From Voacanga thouarsii (Eukaryota; Streptophyta; Magnoliopsida; Gentianales; Apocynaceae), in contig JANUWF010000008.1 in the NCBI GenBank assembly GCA_026120185.1, positions 3,348,001 through 3,412,000 of the forward strand: DNA of 64,000 nt, read 5' to 3'. Both the position numbers and the translations under genes were made by a program. Below are positions 34,205-45,879 of this stretch, piece after piece. Every line of letters begins with the position of its first letter. Position 1 is the stretch's first letter. Below the pieces are notes generated by a model, which was not told where the DNA came from, ran no database searches, and saw nothing but the letters and a program-made list of their open reading frames with translations.

Positions 34205-35895
34205 CGGAGATAATCTTTAATCTTCCCGCATTTCTTCTTCAGATTCGCTTCCACGTATTTCAGTTCCAGATCCTTCTTCTACTTCCTGTAGCTTCTTTTC
34301 ATAAAGAAAGAGATAATATTGCCAAATATCTGGATATTTTGTCCTGGTCTCAAATTCTACTTCAGCCAAAAAATATTGATGTTGTACATATATTTTTTGA
34401 ATCTTATTTTTTGCAAAGAGATGAAATCTCTGGCCTCGCTTCATGATTTTGTCATGTTTAAAAGCAAGAGTTTTTAGTCTTCAGTGTCTCAATTGTCTTG
34501 CAATGCTTTTAGAGCAAATCTTTTGTCTAATAAATCTTGATTCTGCATTGATTGGTAGCTTTCGTGTTGAAGTGACCCATATACGATGAATTGAAGGAAT
34601 GATTTCAAGACCATCCCATTCTAGTGGGGCTGAGCTAATTTCAATTTTACAATAGGTCCTGCCATTTCAAATTATTTCAAGATTGTAAGAGCCAGTTGTC
34701 TTCCAACAATATTTGTTTGTTCTGGAGTTGTAAAGATAACCTGGTTGAGGCATCCATAGTCCAGTTGTGTTTGTAGTGTGACTAGAAACACTTCTCCATT
34801 TGCTAAGATTAATTAAAAACTTCTAAAGCATGCTAAGTTGATATTAGCTGTTAATATTAAATATTCTAATTGACAGCCACAAGTGATAAAATCAAAAGTA
34901 TATGTTGCACAATCAGGTTGGCAAATTTGACAAGTGGCAGGGTTACATTCTTTTGTAGGATGTTTGCAATATACAGGATGTAAGGTTAAGTGAGGATCTG
35001 TACAAGTTCTAAGCCATTTTGTAAGAGAGAAAATTTTTCTAAAAACTTTTCTTGAATTTTTTTCAGAAATTAGTTCTATAATAGTATCTGAAAATTTTGC
35101 TAAGAGTTGTTGTGCTTTAAAAAACATTATAGGAATGAAAAATTCAAAAGGTCTAGTTATTTCTGGTTTTTCTGGCATAAAAACAACTTCTGGTTCTTGA
35201 TTTTAAAAATCTTCCAACCTAGCTGTCAATCGCATAATCTCTTCATTTTGAGAAGAAATTATACCAGTATACAGCTTATGTTGTTGTCACAATGAATGAA
35301 TTAATTCTTTTTGAGAATTAATATCCTCATTGTAAGACCTGCACTTATCATTTAATAATTTAAAATTTCTACTTAAAGCATCACAATGGTTACAAAAAGT
35401 TATTTTCTGTATATTTGTGTCTACTGGAGAATTACTTGTGCTAGGGAGATTAGTTATTTGGGAAAAAACTTGTAGGGAAGAATTATTTAATTTTGTTCTA
35501 CAGTCTGGTTCAATAAAGAAATTTAAACCAATTCTACTTCTAGCAAATTCTAATTCTTCATGAAGATTTCTAAAACCTTTGTATAAGGGTTTGTTAAAAT
35601 TTTCAACATATGCCATCACAGAAGTCCATTGTGAGTAAACACCTGGTTGGTGGCCATGTGTTACTACATAATATGAATAACTCTGTCCTGGCAAATTACT
35701 AAGATAAAATACTCAGGCCTGTAAACTTTTAATCTTTTGGCTTGCATTTTGTGCATTCCAAAGATTATCTAAAAATATTTGGTGAATATCCTCTAATTTA
35801 CCTTCTATTGGAGTTCTAAAATGGTGATTTGTTCCTTTGGGATACTTGGTGAGCTCTCATTGGCCAATCTTTACAGTATTTTTGCTGAAATCCAT
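34205..35895 (-). pseudogene. EPRV-1 second large ORF with viroplasmin (Cauli_VI/RNase H1-N) domain, broken
   Basis: Begins MDFSKNT at 35895, 8 nt after the polyprotein stop (35904-35906). Around 35690-35560 it has SYYVVTHGHQPGVYSQW...FNKPLYKGFRNLHEELEFAR, the pattern of the viroplasmin/RNase H1 N-terminal fold (Gly-x-x-Pro-Gly-x-Tyr...Trp, then Lys-Gly-Phe). A Cys-rich part (YCKHPTKECNPATCQICQPD, ~34975-34910) and an acidic tail (SGTEIRGSESEEEMRED, to 34217) follow. In known caulimovirids this domain occurs in the transactivator/inclusion-body protein. In-frame stops near 35857, 35712 and 35285, and a frame change between 34813 and 34444, disable it. Confidence 0.72.
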
Positions 35896-35903
35896 CTGTA
35901 AAG

Positions 35904-38900
35904 TCATGTAATATCTGTTAGTAATCTTGAAAAATGATCTGCAATTTTATTCTCATTTCCTTTAATATGTTCAAAATTAATTTTATACCCATCATTAGTA
36001 ATTCTATCTAAGAAATTTAACCATCTTCTTTGAGAACTACGTTTTTCGTTTTTCTTATTAATAAGTTTTACTAGTGCTTCACAATCAATTCTAAGTGTAA
36101 ATTCTTGTTTATTTAGAATGAATAGTCTAAAACTGTTAAGGAATAACAAATTGCTAATAATTCTGCATCAATACTACTAATACTTCCTTTTTCTCTATAT
36201 TTATCACTACTATACCTACAAATTTGTTCTTCTAATTTATTACTATATTTACGGGTTTGGATTTTAAAATAGTTCCCTATCCTTTATTACATCCATCTAT
36301 TTCTATAATTAATTAATCACTATCTAAAGGTAACCTTAAATCTGGCAATTTTTTTTACTTTTTCTTTTATTTGTTTCACTTATTGTATATCTTCTTTATT
36401 GAAATATTTTTGTCCTTTATGACTTGTTTTACTATATAATGGTCCTATGATTTTACTTAAGTCTTGAACAAATGGTCTTGCATAATTTAATATTCCTAAA
36501 AACTGTTGTAATTGTTTTGTGTCTTCTATTTTATCAGGAAATTCTAATACTTTTGTACTTATATGAGGTTGTAATTTTATTTTGCCTTAGCCAATTTCTG
36601 TTCCTAAGAATTCTATATTTTTCTTAAATAATTGAGCCTTTTTACTACTAATTATAATACCATATTTTAAGAATTCAGACAAAACAATTTTGAGATGACT
36701 AATATGTTCATTTTTTTTTTTAAAAAAACTAAAATATCATCTATGTATACTAAAACAAAACGATTATATTTATTAAAAATTGTATTCATTTTTCTTTGAA
36801 AAACTGTAGGTGCATTTTTTAATCCAAAAGGCATGATTAACCATTCAAAATGTCCTAGGGGACAAGTAAAAGCAGTCCATGCTATACTATTTGGGTGCAT
36901 TCTAATTTGTCAAAATCCTGATTTACAATCAAATTTACGGAATATATGACATCCTTGAATTCTGTTTACCAATTGCTCTTTATTTGGAATATTATAACTA
37001 TTTTCTAATATATTATCATTTAATCTTTTACAATTTATGACCATCCTACTTTTTCCTCTAACAATTTCACTATATTTCCTAACAATAAAGGTAGCACTTC
37101 TATAAGGACTACTGCTATTTCTAATTACTTCTAATTTTGATAAGTCTCCTATGTGCATTTCAAACTCTTTAATTTCCTCATTGCTAGCATCAATTTTAGC
37201 TGTAGTAACTTGTAAATTTGGATTTAAAATTTCTAATTTACAATATAGTTTATCCTTCTGCCAATGTTTTGTAGGATTTTCTCCAATTATTTCCTCATTT
37301 TCTAATTTACTAATTATATTATCTATATCATGAATCCCTGTTTCTAAAATGTTATATAATTTTTCTAAATGTAAATAATTAATTTGTATATCCTGATCTA
37401 ACCAATCTATTTGAGAATCTATTTGTTCTAAAAATTCACAGTGATCTATGTCTAATAATTGATCTACTTTATTTTGTTTACACCTACCAAATATAGAACA
37501 CTTACAATTTTCAAATTTATCTAATTGTGGAGTTTCTATCACTATACGAGTTTTAGGGGGGAGGTGAAAAGGGCCATGGTGCTTTGCAGTGCACTCTGGA
37601 GTGTTATAAGGTAAAGTACTACTTTTGAAAAAATGAATATCAGTACGGGTCAAAACTAAACCATGATAATATTGAAGTTTAAAATATAATCCTATAATTA
37701 AATTGTACTGAGTAGGTCTAAGATAAATTTTAGGAACATAACAAGGTTCTGTATAAGAAGTTGAAGAAATTTTAAAATGAAAGATTACATTTTACTGATT
37801 TAGTGTACCGATATATTTTTCCATCCATCTGGGTTGCTTCAGCTATAGTATTAGCAATTGTATAATATTCTTCAGGTATTATAGTAGTATTAAGAACTGA
37901 AGTACTACAACTAGTATCAATTAAGGTTGGTACTTCTATCTCTATATTTCCTATTTTAATTAAAACAAGAATATCTATCCTATTAGTTTTATTATTTTTC
38001 TTTCTATCTAAAATTTCTATGCTAGGACTATAACTATTTTCAATTATTTGAACATGTTCAATATTTGTTTTATATACATGATCTTCTAGTTGGTCTATCT
38101 TTTGTTCTACTATTCTAATTCTTCATTCTAAATGATGCTCTACAGGATTCTCTCTTTGTTTTTGTTTCCTTTATCTATTAGTTTTAATTCTATATTTTGT
38201 TTTTCTAGACAAAATTTACAAGCTTCTTGTAAACAATTCCTACATTGCCATCTAAGTGCTAAAGAGGGATATTTGTCACATAAATAACAAGGTTTGCTAT
38301 CAGATCCTTTCCTCCGTATCTAATCATGTTCACAATTTACAAGGACTAATTCTTGAAGAGTATCTGTTGCATTATCTAAGTGAGATAAATAAGACGATTG
38401 ATTTTTTGGTAACCGAGTATTAGTTATTTCTTCTACAAAATCTAAATCTTCTCTTTCTTCATCGGACTCAGGTTGTTGAGGGTCTATATCATCAACAGAG
38501 ATTATGCTATATACATTTTCTGAATTTGACATACATTCATCTACATCAATAATATCTTCATTGACACATTCTACTAATGTAATTTGTTTATTATATAGAT
38601 TATTTTTTCTAGGACAATCTCTTGCTAAATGATTAGGCTGACCACAACTATAACATTGTAGTTTATTTTTATAGGTTCTATTCTTACTAAATTTTCTAAC
38701 ATGCCTATTTTTGTTTAAATAAGGTTTTCTAGCTGAGGATTTTTTAAGGTAATATTTTTTCTTATAGTATTTCATCTTTGGTTGTCTATAGATTTTCCTA
38801 GAATTTTGTTGACCATAATGTTGAGGAGTATAAATATTTTTACAAAAACTATATTCTCCTTTTAGTTGTTTCTGTATTTGTATGAAAGTACATTTTTCTG

Positions 38901-40334
38901 CTAATTTCATGACTATAAATTTTATACAAGTAGCTATATATTTTATATGTGCCACATTCCAATCATAAGATTTATAACTTTTATATATTTCTTCTCCTAA
39001 GGGTCCTGGTAGTTTTAAGAATAATTTTTCTAAAATTGATTCTTCATAAAAACATCCTGCTAAGGTAGTATAATAATAATAATAATCTTGTAAAAAAGGT
39101 TTAATAAATTTCCAATCTTTTATAGATAATTGTTCTAGTTTTCTAATAGCTTCTTCTTGTTGAATTCTACTCCTATAATTAGGACTTTGGGCTGTTCAAA
39201 TTAATTGAATCTTATTTGTAAAATTATGTGGATTGAGTCCTAAGGCTAAATCATTTGCTAATTCTAATTGAAATTTTTCTTTATATTTTTCCCAAGCTAC
39301 TCTAACTGTTTCTCCTAGAAAGGTTTCTAAATAACAATACATTTCTTCTACTATATGATCAAAATTTTCTTGAATATAATATTGTGCTACTAGATATTTC
39401 CAAGTATCTATTACTCCTTCCTGCAATTGTCGGCCATGAGCTGCTAAATTTAGCATTCTACCATTATCTATTAATTTCTTATTATCTATTATTTCTAAAG
39501 GTTGTCTTTTTCCCTTAGGTGTCGTTTCTGATTGCATTTCTCTATAATCACTGTATGTCATTTTAGGTAAATTTCCTAAACCATAATGTCTAACAACTTG
39601 TTGTAGTACTGTTAGTTGTGGAGGAAGATAAGGATTACTAGAGGCAGTAGAGGGAGAAGCAGTGTCCATATATTCTACACATATATTATTTTCTTCTATA
39701 TTTTCAATGTATTGTTCAATTTTTACTCTTATATTTCTATCTAAATCATAATATAAATATTCAGTCTCATCTATTTGTCCATTTTGTTCTAATTCTATTT
39801 CTAACCTCATTAAATCTTTTTCTGATAGTTCTAGACCTAATTCTTTAGGATACATTATTCTATTTTCAGTTTCCATAATTTCTATACATACATTTTCTAT
39901 TCCTTGTCTTATAGATTCAGTATCTTCATATTCTTCTGTTCTTATCTTTGTATTGAAATAATTTAAAAATCTAACACTAATTTCTTTTCTATTATTTTGA
40001 TATATTACACTCTCTCTAGGTACTAAAGGAGTACTGATTCTAAGAATTTGCTAAGATTCCATTCTTCTCCTGCTAGAATTTCTGGATTAACTTTTACTGG
40101 TTTTATTAATTGGATTCCTTTACTAGCCATAGCTTCTATGATAGGTTTTATTTCTATTCTATATTTTGTTCTAGAACCATTGGTTAATCTTCCTATAAAT
40201 CCTAAACTTATAATTAAATTTTCTCCACTAAAACCTTCATAATCCTTAGTTTGAATACCTATTTCTATATATTTTTTTAATATTTTATTTATGTCCAAAA
40301 CAGATTCTTCTAATTTCTGACAGTGTTTTTCCAA
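35904..40334 (-). pseudogene. EPRV-1 polyprotein: capsid, nucleocapsid, protease, RT and RNase H, broken
   Basis: Order on the minus strand: N-terminal segment 40334-40023 (SLGFIGRLTNGSRTKYRIEI; movement-protein identity uncertain); capsid region 39876-39196 (DTWKYLVAQYYIQENFDHIV) and on to 38955; zinc knuckle CYSCGQPNHLARDC (~38658-38615); Cys motif CX2CX11CX2CX4CX2C (~38300-38218), the second motif typical of badnaviruses and tungroviruses; protease LIDTSCSTSVL (~37925), Ser replacing Gly; RT ([30 protein letters not shown]; catalytic VYIDDILVF at ~36760); RNase H ending at 35904 (IKGNENKIADHFSRLL). Interrupted by stops and frameshifts between most domains. Confidence 0.85.
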
Positions 40335-40716
40335 AATTGACTAATATTTCCTTATATTGACTAATTTCTTCTGTTAAAGATTCTAAATTTTTTACTCTTC
40401 GTATTATAATATTATTTTGTTCTTTAATATATTCTAAATTTTTTGCTAATTGTTCTAATATCTTGTTTTTGTCTTTAATATGTTTTACTATAATGTCCCA
40501 AATATTAGAATTTTTCTTTTCTTGAGCTTCTAATTTTTCTCCAAAACTAATTACTAAATCTATAAGACTATTAAATTGTTGATTCTCACCATGTAAATTG
40601 TGCAAATATTGGGAAGAGAAATAACAAGTATGTCTATTTTTATTACTATAAATTATGTTCTTAGTCTTTCCTACAAGTTCAAGATTTAAATATTCTATTC
40701 GTCTAATATCTGGCAT
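40285..40716 (-). CDS. EPRV-1 small coiled-coil ORF (143 codons), possible virion-associated protein
   Basis: Open reading frame starting MPDIRRIEYLNLELVG about 470 nt after the primer site. Long heptad-like stretches (NKILEQLAKNLEYIKEQNN, VKNLESLTEEISQYKEI) predict a coiled coil. Its position before the polyprotein, its size and its coiled coil resemble the virion-associated proteins of badnavirus-like genomes; that role is inference. It overlaps the start of the next ORF (40334) by 50 nt in another frame, which could be natural overlap or a frameshift. Confidence 0.5.
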   Translation of the reverse strand: MPDIRRIEYLNLELVGKTKNIIYSNKNRHTCYFSSQYLHNLHGENQQFNSLIDLVISFGEKLEAQEKKNSNIWDIIVKHIKDKNKILEQLAKNLEYIKEQNNIIIRRVKNLESLTEEISQYKEILVNFGKTLSEIRRICFGHK

Positions 40717-41170
40717 ATAGCTGGCATATACTAGGCTGAATTTAATATTTCTAATCTTTTTATTTTACAAGCTATTTTCTATAGTGAGATTAGAGATTCC
40801 ATTACTGAGCTAGAAAAATTGAAAAGAGTATGGATCTATAAAACAAGCAAACGAGAATACTGTTTAATAAGAGTTCTGTTAATTTTTATTCTATTATTTA
40901 AATGATAAATACACAACATAAAAATTAAGCTGAACTTAATAATGCTATCTATCCACGAATATCACTAAGTTCTAAGTTTAACATATAAATAGTACAAATA
41001 TACAACTTAATATTGGGATTATAGGGATCAGTAGTCCGAAGCAGATTTTTGTAAATTGCAATAAGTTTCAACGTACTTTTTAATTGAACTTTTAAATCAC
41101 TTAAATAGAGCATAAATATTTAATTTGCTAAACAAGAAATACTATAGTTAGATACTGTTTAATAAAGGAA
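40717..41170 (-). other. EPRV-1 leader after the primer site
   Basis: About 450 nt between nucleotide 1 of the viral unit and the first ORF. AT-rich, no long ORF; in this family such leaders are structured and carry short upstream ORFs. No clear structure could be read by eye. Confidence 0.5.
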
Positions 41171-41184
41171 TGGCTCTGATACCA
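41171..41184 (-). promoter_or_regulatory. EPRV-1 tRNA-Met primer-binding site (genome nucleotide 1)
   Basis: Reverse complement reads TGGTATCAGAGCCA, an exact initiator tRNA-Met complement as used by caulimovirids. It touches the right direct repeat (starts 41185) without a gap. Confidence 0.92.
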
Positions 41185-42066
41185 AATAGGAGGGGGTGCG
41201 CCCTTTTGGAACTTGAACCGATTGTGCAACAATATTCTAGTAATTTAGTAGTTCTAGAATAGTGGAAAGCTTGGTGAAAAATCTAGTGCAAGAGCTTATT
41301 GGAACAAATAGTACAAATATAAAGGAAGCTAAATCTAAGCAAAAATATACTACGGGAAAGAAGATGTGAATAGTATTTCTATAGTGGAAATAATAGGAAC
41401 AAGACAAACCTATATAGATATATATGCATGTATACGTATATAGCTCTTTGTAATAAAAGCAAGCACACTATTTATAGTATATAAAGCATAAGGCTTCTAT
41501 AAATCACAGAAGAAATATTAAAATGTCCAAAAGGGTTATAAGTCAAATATTAGCTTTTATTTAAAATATCTTTGCCAAATTAAATATATTTTAGCTTGAC
41601 TAATATACAGTAAATAAGACCATGGATGGTATACTCTAAGTTGATGGAGTTCAAATTCTACAATATCAAGATATGCGTAACACTGTTCAATAGTTTCTAA
41701 AGAATCTACTGTTCTTTTAAAGTAATGATAGCAACCAGGAGTAATTAATTCTTGTAAAGCGTAATAATAAAGGGTTGATTCAGATACCATAGGGAATAAC
41801 TAATGAATAAGAAAAGAGTTTTAAAGTCCTACCTAATAGTACGTTCACTTATCCTTTTATTCACTAAGATGGCCCACGCCTCTTCCCCTGAAATGCTTTT
41901 AACACCTCTCCAATGGCTTCATGGCTAAATGGGTATTTTGGCTCTTTTGCCGACAGCTACTAAGGATATGTAGTGATGAACTATTTGGGAGTGCTCTTTT
42001 ACTCTTTTACTTATCCTTAGCTATTGGAAAGTTAGAAACTAAATATTACTACCGGAGGATTTAATT
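41185..42066 (-). repeat. EPRV-1 right direct terminal repeat
   Basis: Second copy of 33010-33906. Contains the TATA box (41469-41476, TATAAATA on the minus strand) and a homologue of the small ORF (41790-41557, MVSESTLYYYALQE). Ends GGATTTAATT, then microsatellite. Confidence 0.93.
41557..41790 (-). CDS. Small EPRV-1 ORF, second copy (77 codons)
   Basis: Starts MVSESTLYYY and parallels the ORF at 33630-33382 over its length with scattered substitutions; it ends a few codons earlier (WQRYFK). Function unknown. Confidence 0.45.
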   Translation of the reverse strand: MVSESTLYYYALQELITPGCYHYFKRTVDSLETIEQCYAYLDIVEFELHQLRVYHPWSYLLYISQAKIYLIWQRYFK

Positions 42067-42144
42067 GGTATGTACATATCTATATATAGATATAGATATC
42101 TATATATATGTGTGTGTGTGTGTGTATAGATATTATATATCTAT

Positions 42145-42189
<45 letters not shown>

Positions 42190-42315
42190 TATATATCTAT
42201 ATACACACATATATATATATATTTAGATATATATATATATACACATATCTATATATAGATATGTATATAGATACATAGATATGCATATAGATATGTATAT
42301 ATATATACACACATA

Positions 42316-42355
<40 letters not shown>

Positions 42356-42533
42356 CGCATGTATATAAGTATATATTTGTGTATGTGTATATAGATATGT
42401 ATATATACAAATATATACATGCGTGTATTTATATATATATATATGTATGTATATACATACATACATACATACATACATACATACATACATACATACATAC
42501 ATACATACATACATACATACATACATACATACA

Positions 42534-42569
<36 letters not shown>

Positions 42570-42668
42570 TATATGTATGTATATACGTATATGTATATAC
42601 AATGCATCATATATATATGTATGTATGTATATACGTATATATGTATATATTTGTAGATACGTATATAC

Positions 42669-42700
<32 letters not shown>

Positions 42701-42710
42701 CTATACAGAT
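42067..42710. repeat. Microsatellite block between the two pararetroviruses
   Basis: (TA)n, ATATAG-type repeats, (AC)n at 42146-42168, a (CATA)n run at 42455-42562 and (GT)n at 42674-42699. Open frames reading MYVCMYVC or HTYIHTYI on either strand are simple-repeat artefacts. Confidence 0.95.
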
Positions 42711-42851
42711 ATATGGACTCCGGTCCAGAAAACATAGCAGAAAGACCTCGACATCCAATCTTCTTCCAGTAAGGGAAAAAAGATCAGTAAAGCAGAATTG
42801 CAGCTTCAACTGCAATTATTACAGCAACAACTGCATCAAGCAGATGATGAT

Positions 42852-43312
42852 GAAAGCGAGTCGAAATCATATCCAGACTTTAGCATTTTTTATAATGGAG
42901 ATATGGACAATCCTTTCAGTATTGCTGAAGCATACCTCTGTCAAAGCCCATAATGACCAGACTCCATTCAAAATGGAAAAGAGAAAAGAGACAACTCCAA
43001 CTTTATCAGCAATCAACGCAGCTTTATTACATCACTCAACTTTATTGCAAAATAATTCAATTGACAACAAAAAGTTGGTTGCTGTCACCATTTTCTGTTG
43101 TTAACTGAATTATTTTGCAATAAAGCTGAGTGATGTGATAAAGCTGCATTGATTGTTGATAAAGTTGGAGTTGTCTATTTTCTCTTTTCCATTTTGAATG
43201 GATTCTAGTCATTATGGGCTTTGACAAAGGTATGCTTGAGCAATACCGGAAGGATTGTCCATATCTCCATCATAAAAAATGCTAAAGTTTGGCTGTGATT
43301 CTGACTCGCTAT
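42852..43312. repeat. Large palindrome in EPRV-2 sequence (arms ~220-230 bp)
   Basis: The left arm (42852-43080: GAGTCGAAATCATATCCAGA...CAATTGACAACA) and right arm (~43095-43312) are inverted copies with a ~15-bp spacer (around TTGGTTGCTGTCACC). The single-copy version is at 50825-51050. This indicates an inverted duplication within the insert. Confidence 0.88.
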
Positions 43313-43319
43313 CAAGTCA

Positions 43320-45874
43320 GGCAAAAACTCAAGTTAGATTTTGGAAATACAATTCCTTATGATTATTTAGCATACGGTTAGTTAATTAGTTATGTAAACT
43401 AAGCAAGCGCAGACCTCTGCATAGATCTCAAACTTAAATCGCAAATTGAATCATAGTATAAGACATCTGAAAAGGAATTAGAAAATTTCTGCGAAATCTT
43501 TGGATATTCCCCAGTAACTCCTCCATCTAAAAAGCTTAAACTAAAGTCTAAGAAGAAAAACTTTAGAAAAGATAGAAAATAAAAAACTTTAAAACCTTTT
43601 AAAAGGAGAACAAAAGACAAATCATCTAAAGATACAATTAAGTGTTATTTTTGCGAAAAACGAGGACATAAAGTACATGAATGTAAACTCAAAGCAAAAA
43701 ATAAGAAAAAGGTAAATCAACTATCTTTACCCAAAGATACTTTAGATCAAATCAATCAAATCCTTGACCAATATGATTCATCCCAGTCATCTAACACTAA
43801 TGATAGTGAAATTGAAGAAGTATTTGAAATTCAAAAAAAATTTCGGATGAAGATTCAAGTGAAAAATCCTTTTGTGATTGTACAGGCTTATGTACCTGTG
43901 CAATAGGATAACTCTACATGCTTAGTACTAAACAACGTGATCAAATTAATGTAATCACTCATGCAAATAAAGAACTCTTCTTTGAACTCTTAGATCATAT
44001 TCAGGATGAAACAGTTAAAAGAGAATATCTGTTAAAAGTCAAAGATTTAGTCCTTAATCCAAAAGTACAAGTAGAACCATACAATCTAAAAGAAGTATTT
44101 GATAAATTTAAAGGAAAACAGAAAGAACCTTCAATATCCTTATAGGAATTACATCTAGAAATTAAAGAATTAAAACAAGAAATTAAATGGCTAAAGGAGC
44201 AGAATACTTAAAGAATTTCTGATATCAATCAAATAAATACAGATTTAGTTCAACTCAATTTCGAAAAACCATTGATTGATACTTCTAATCCTACATCTTT
44301 ATCAAACGTAGAAGCTGAACAAAATGAGAAGAATCCAAATTATATTTCAGCTATTTCTCATATTACTTTTAAAAAATGGTATATTCCTGTCCTCCTCAAA
44401 ATAGGAGATTTTTCAATCTAAATAGTTGCCCTTCTTGATACTGGTGCGGATCAAAATTGCATCTATGAAGGAATAATCCCTACCAAATATTTAGAAAAAA
44501 CAAGTTCTAAATTATATACAGCTGCTGGTGAATAACTAAAAATTAAATATAAATTATCCAATGCTCATATATGCAATAAGCAATTTTGTTTCGTAAATTC
44601 TTTCTTAATCATTAAAGATTTAAGTCAAGATGTAATCCTAGGAACTCTATTCCTAACCCAAATCTACCATTTTGCTGTAGACCAATATGGTGTCCATACG
44701 GATATTGGATCCGTACGAGTCACCTTTTCCTTTCTACAAAGTCCACAAACCAAGATATCAATCTTCTGGAAAAGAAGATTCTTTGTCGAGAAAAGCAAAT
44801 AGATTTTTTAAAGGAATACGTGAAATATACAAGAATCCAAGAATAGCTACAGCTAAAAGATATTCAGGATAAGATAGAATCTATCCGATAGGATTTCGAG
44901 CATCAAATTTGCTCTGACATCCCTACTGCCTTTTGGGAAAGAAAAAAGCATATCATCAGTCTCCTCTACATTGATGATTTTGATGAATCAATGATACCTA
45001 CAAAAGCTAGGCTCATACAGATGAATCAAGAATTAGTTGATTATTGCAAACAAGAAATTCAAGCTTTATTACAAAAAGCCTTAATTAGAGAATCAAGGTC
45101 ACCCTGGTCTTGTGCAGCCTTTTTTGTTAATAATAATGCTGAAAAAGAACAAGGTGTCCCTCGATTAGTCATTAATTATAAGCCCTTAAATAAAGCTTTC
45201 AAATGGATAAGATATCCAATACCCAACTAACGAGATTTCTTGAAAAGAACATATAGAGCAGTTCTTTATAGTAAATTTGATATGAAATCAGGATTCTGGC
45301 AAATACAGATTAAAGAAGAAGATCGGTGCAAAACAGCCTTTAATGTTCCCTTTGGTCAATATGAATGGAATGTCATGTCTTTTGGTTAAAAAAATGCCCC
45401 TAGTGAATTCCAGAAAGTTATGAATGACATCTTTAATCCTTATACATCATTTAGTATCATTTATATTGATGATGTATTAATCTTTAGTGAATCTTTTGAC
45501 CAACATTTAAAACATTTACGTCTTTTTCGTGAAATTATCACGAAAAATGGGTTGGTAGTGATTGCCTCAAAACTCAAACTTTGTCAAACCTATATTCGTT
45601 TCTTAGGTCATAACTTAACCCAAGGAACCTATAAACCCATCTGTAGCGCAATAGAATTTTTAGACAGATTTCCTGATGAAATCAAGGACAAAACCCAACT
45701 TCAACGATTTTTAGGATGTTTAAATTATATCTTAGACTTTATTCCCAATCTTCGACAAATCTGTGAACCGTTATATAAACGACTTCGCAAAAATCTAATC
45801 CCTTGGGGTATAGAGCAAATTCAAACAATCAAGAAGATAAAACAAATTGTCAAAAAACTTCCTTGTTTAGGAAT
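43320..45874 (+). pseudogene. EPRV-2 capsid end, zinc knuckle, protease and reverse transcriptase, broken
   Basis: Capsid C-terminal part parallels 51905-52135 (CEIFGYSPVTPPSKK at ~43490). Basic Lys-rich stretch, then CCHC knuckle CYFCEKRGHKVHEC (~43639-43680). ORF 43918-44145 (MLSTKQRDQINVITHANKEL) starts the enzyme part. Protease VALLDTGADQNCIYEG at ~44430 keeps Asp-Thr-Gly. RT: SPWSCAAFFVNNNAEKEQGV at ~45100, YSKFDMKSGFWQIQIKEEDR at ~45270, catalytic YIDDVLIFSE at ~45460. RNase H begins KLPCLGIP at 45855 and is cut by the solo LTR. Stops at about 43387, 43580, 44142 and several places between 44400 and 45390. Confidence 0.85.
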
Positions 45875-45879
45875 CCCAG

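Larger units (their letters stand above)
33010..42066 (-). other. Endogenous pararetrovirus EPRV-1 (Caulimoviridae), 1.1 genome lengths, degraded
   Basis: A viral insert on the minus strand, running from 42066 to 33010. It has a direct repeat of ~880-897 bp at both ends; the right copy ends exactly at a tRNA-Met primer site (41184), the conventional nucleotide 1 of these genomes. One unit (41184 to 33010) is 8175 bp, a normal genome size. Coding order: coiled-coil ORF, polyprotein (capsid, zinc knuckle, Cys-rich motif, protease, RT, RNase H), viroplasmin-domain ORF, small ORF. No integrase is seen, unlike LTR retrotransposons. Both borders lie in AT-rich microsatellites, as reported for other plant EPRVs. 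Stops and frameshifts in every large gene make it a fossil. Confidence 0.9.

Noticed and set aside
41171..41184. Possible tRNA-Met gene
   Set aside because: Only the 3'-terminal 14 bases match, in the complementary sense needed for priming; no tRNA cloverleaf surrounds it.
33010..42066. Reading EPRV-1 as a Gypsy LTR retrotransposon because of its direct repeats and primer site
   Set aside because: No integrase was seen; it has a badnavirus-type Cys motif and a viroplasmin-type ORF, and the repeats lack TG...CA ends. A degraded integrase missed by eye cannot be fully excluded.
42223..42815. Similar tetranucleotide ORFs between the pararetroviruses, including a 241-codon plus ORF at 42379-43104
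   Set aside because: The first two thirds are microsatellite and the rest reads EPRV-2 sequence in a wrong frame.
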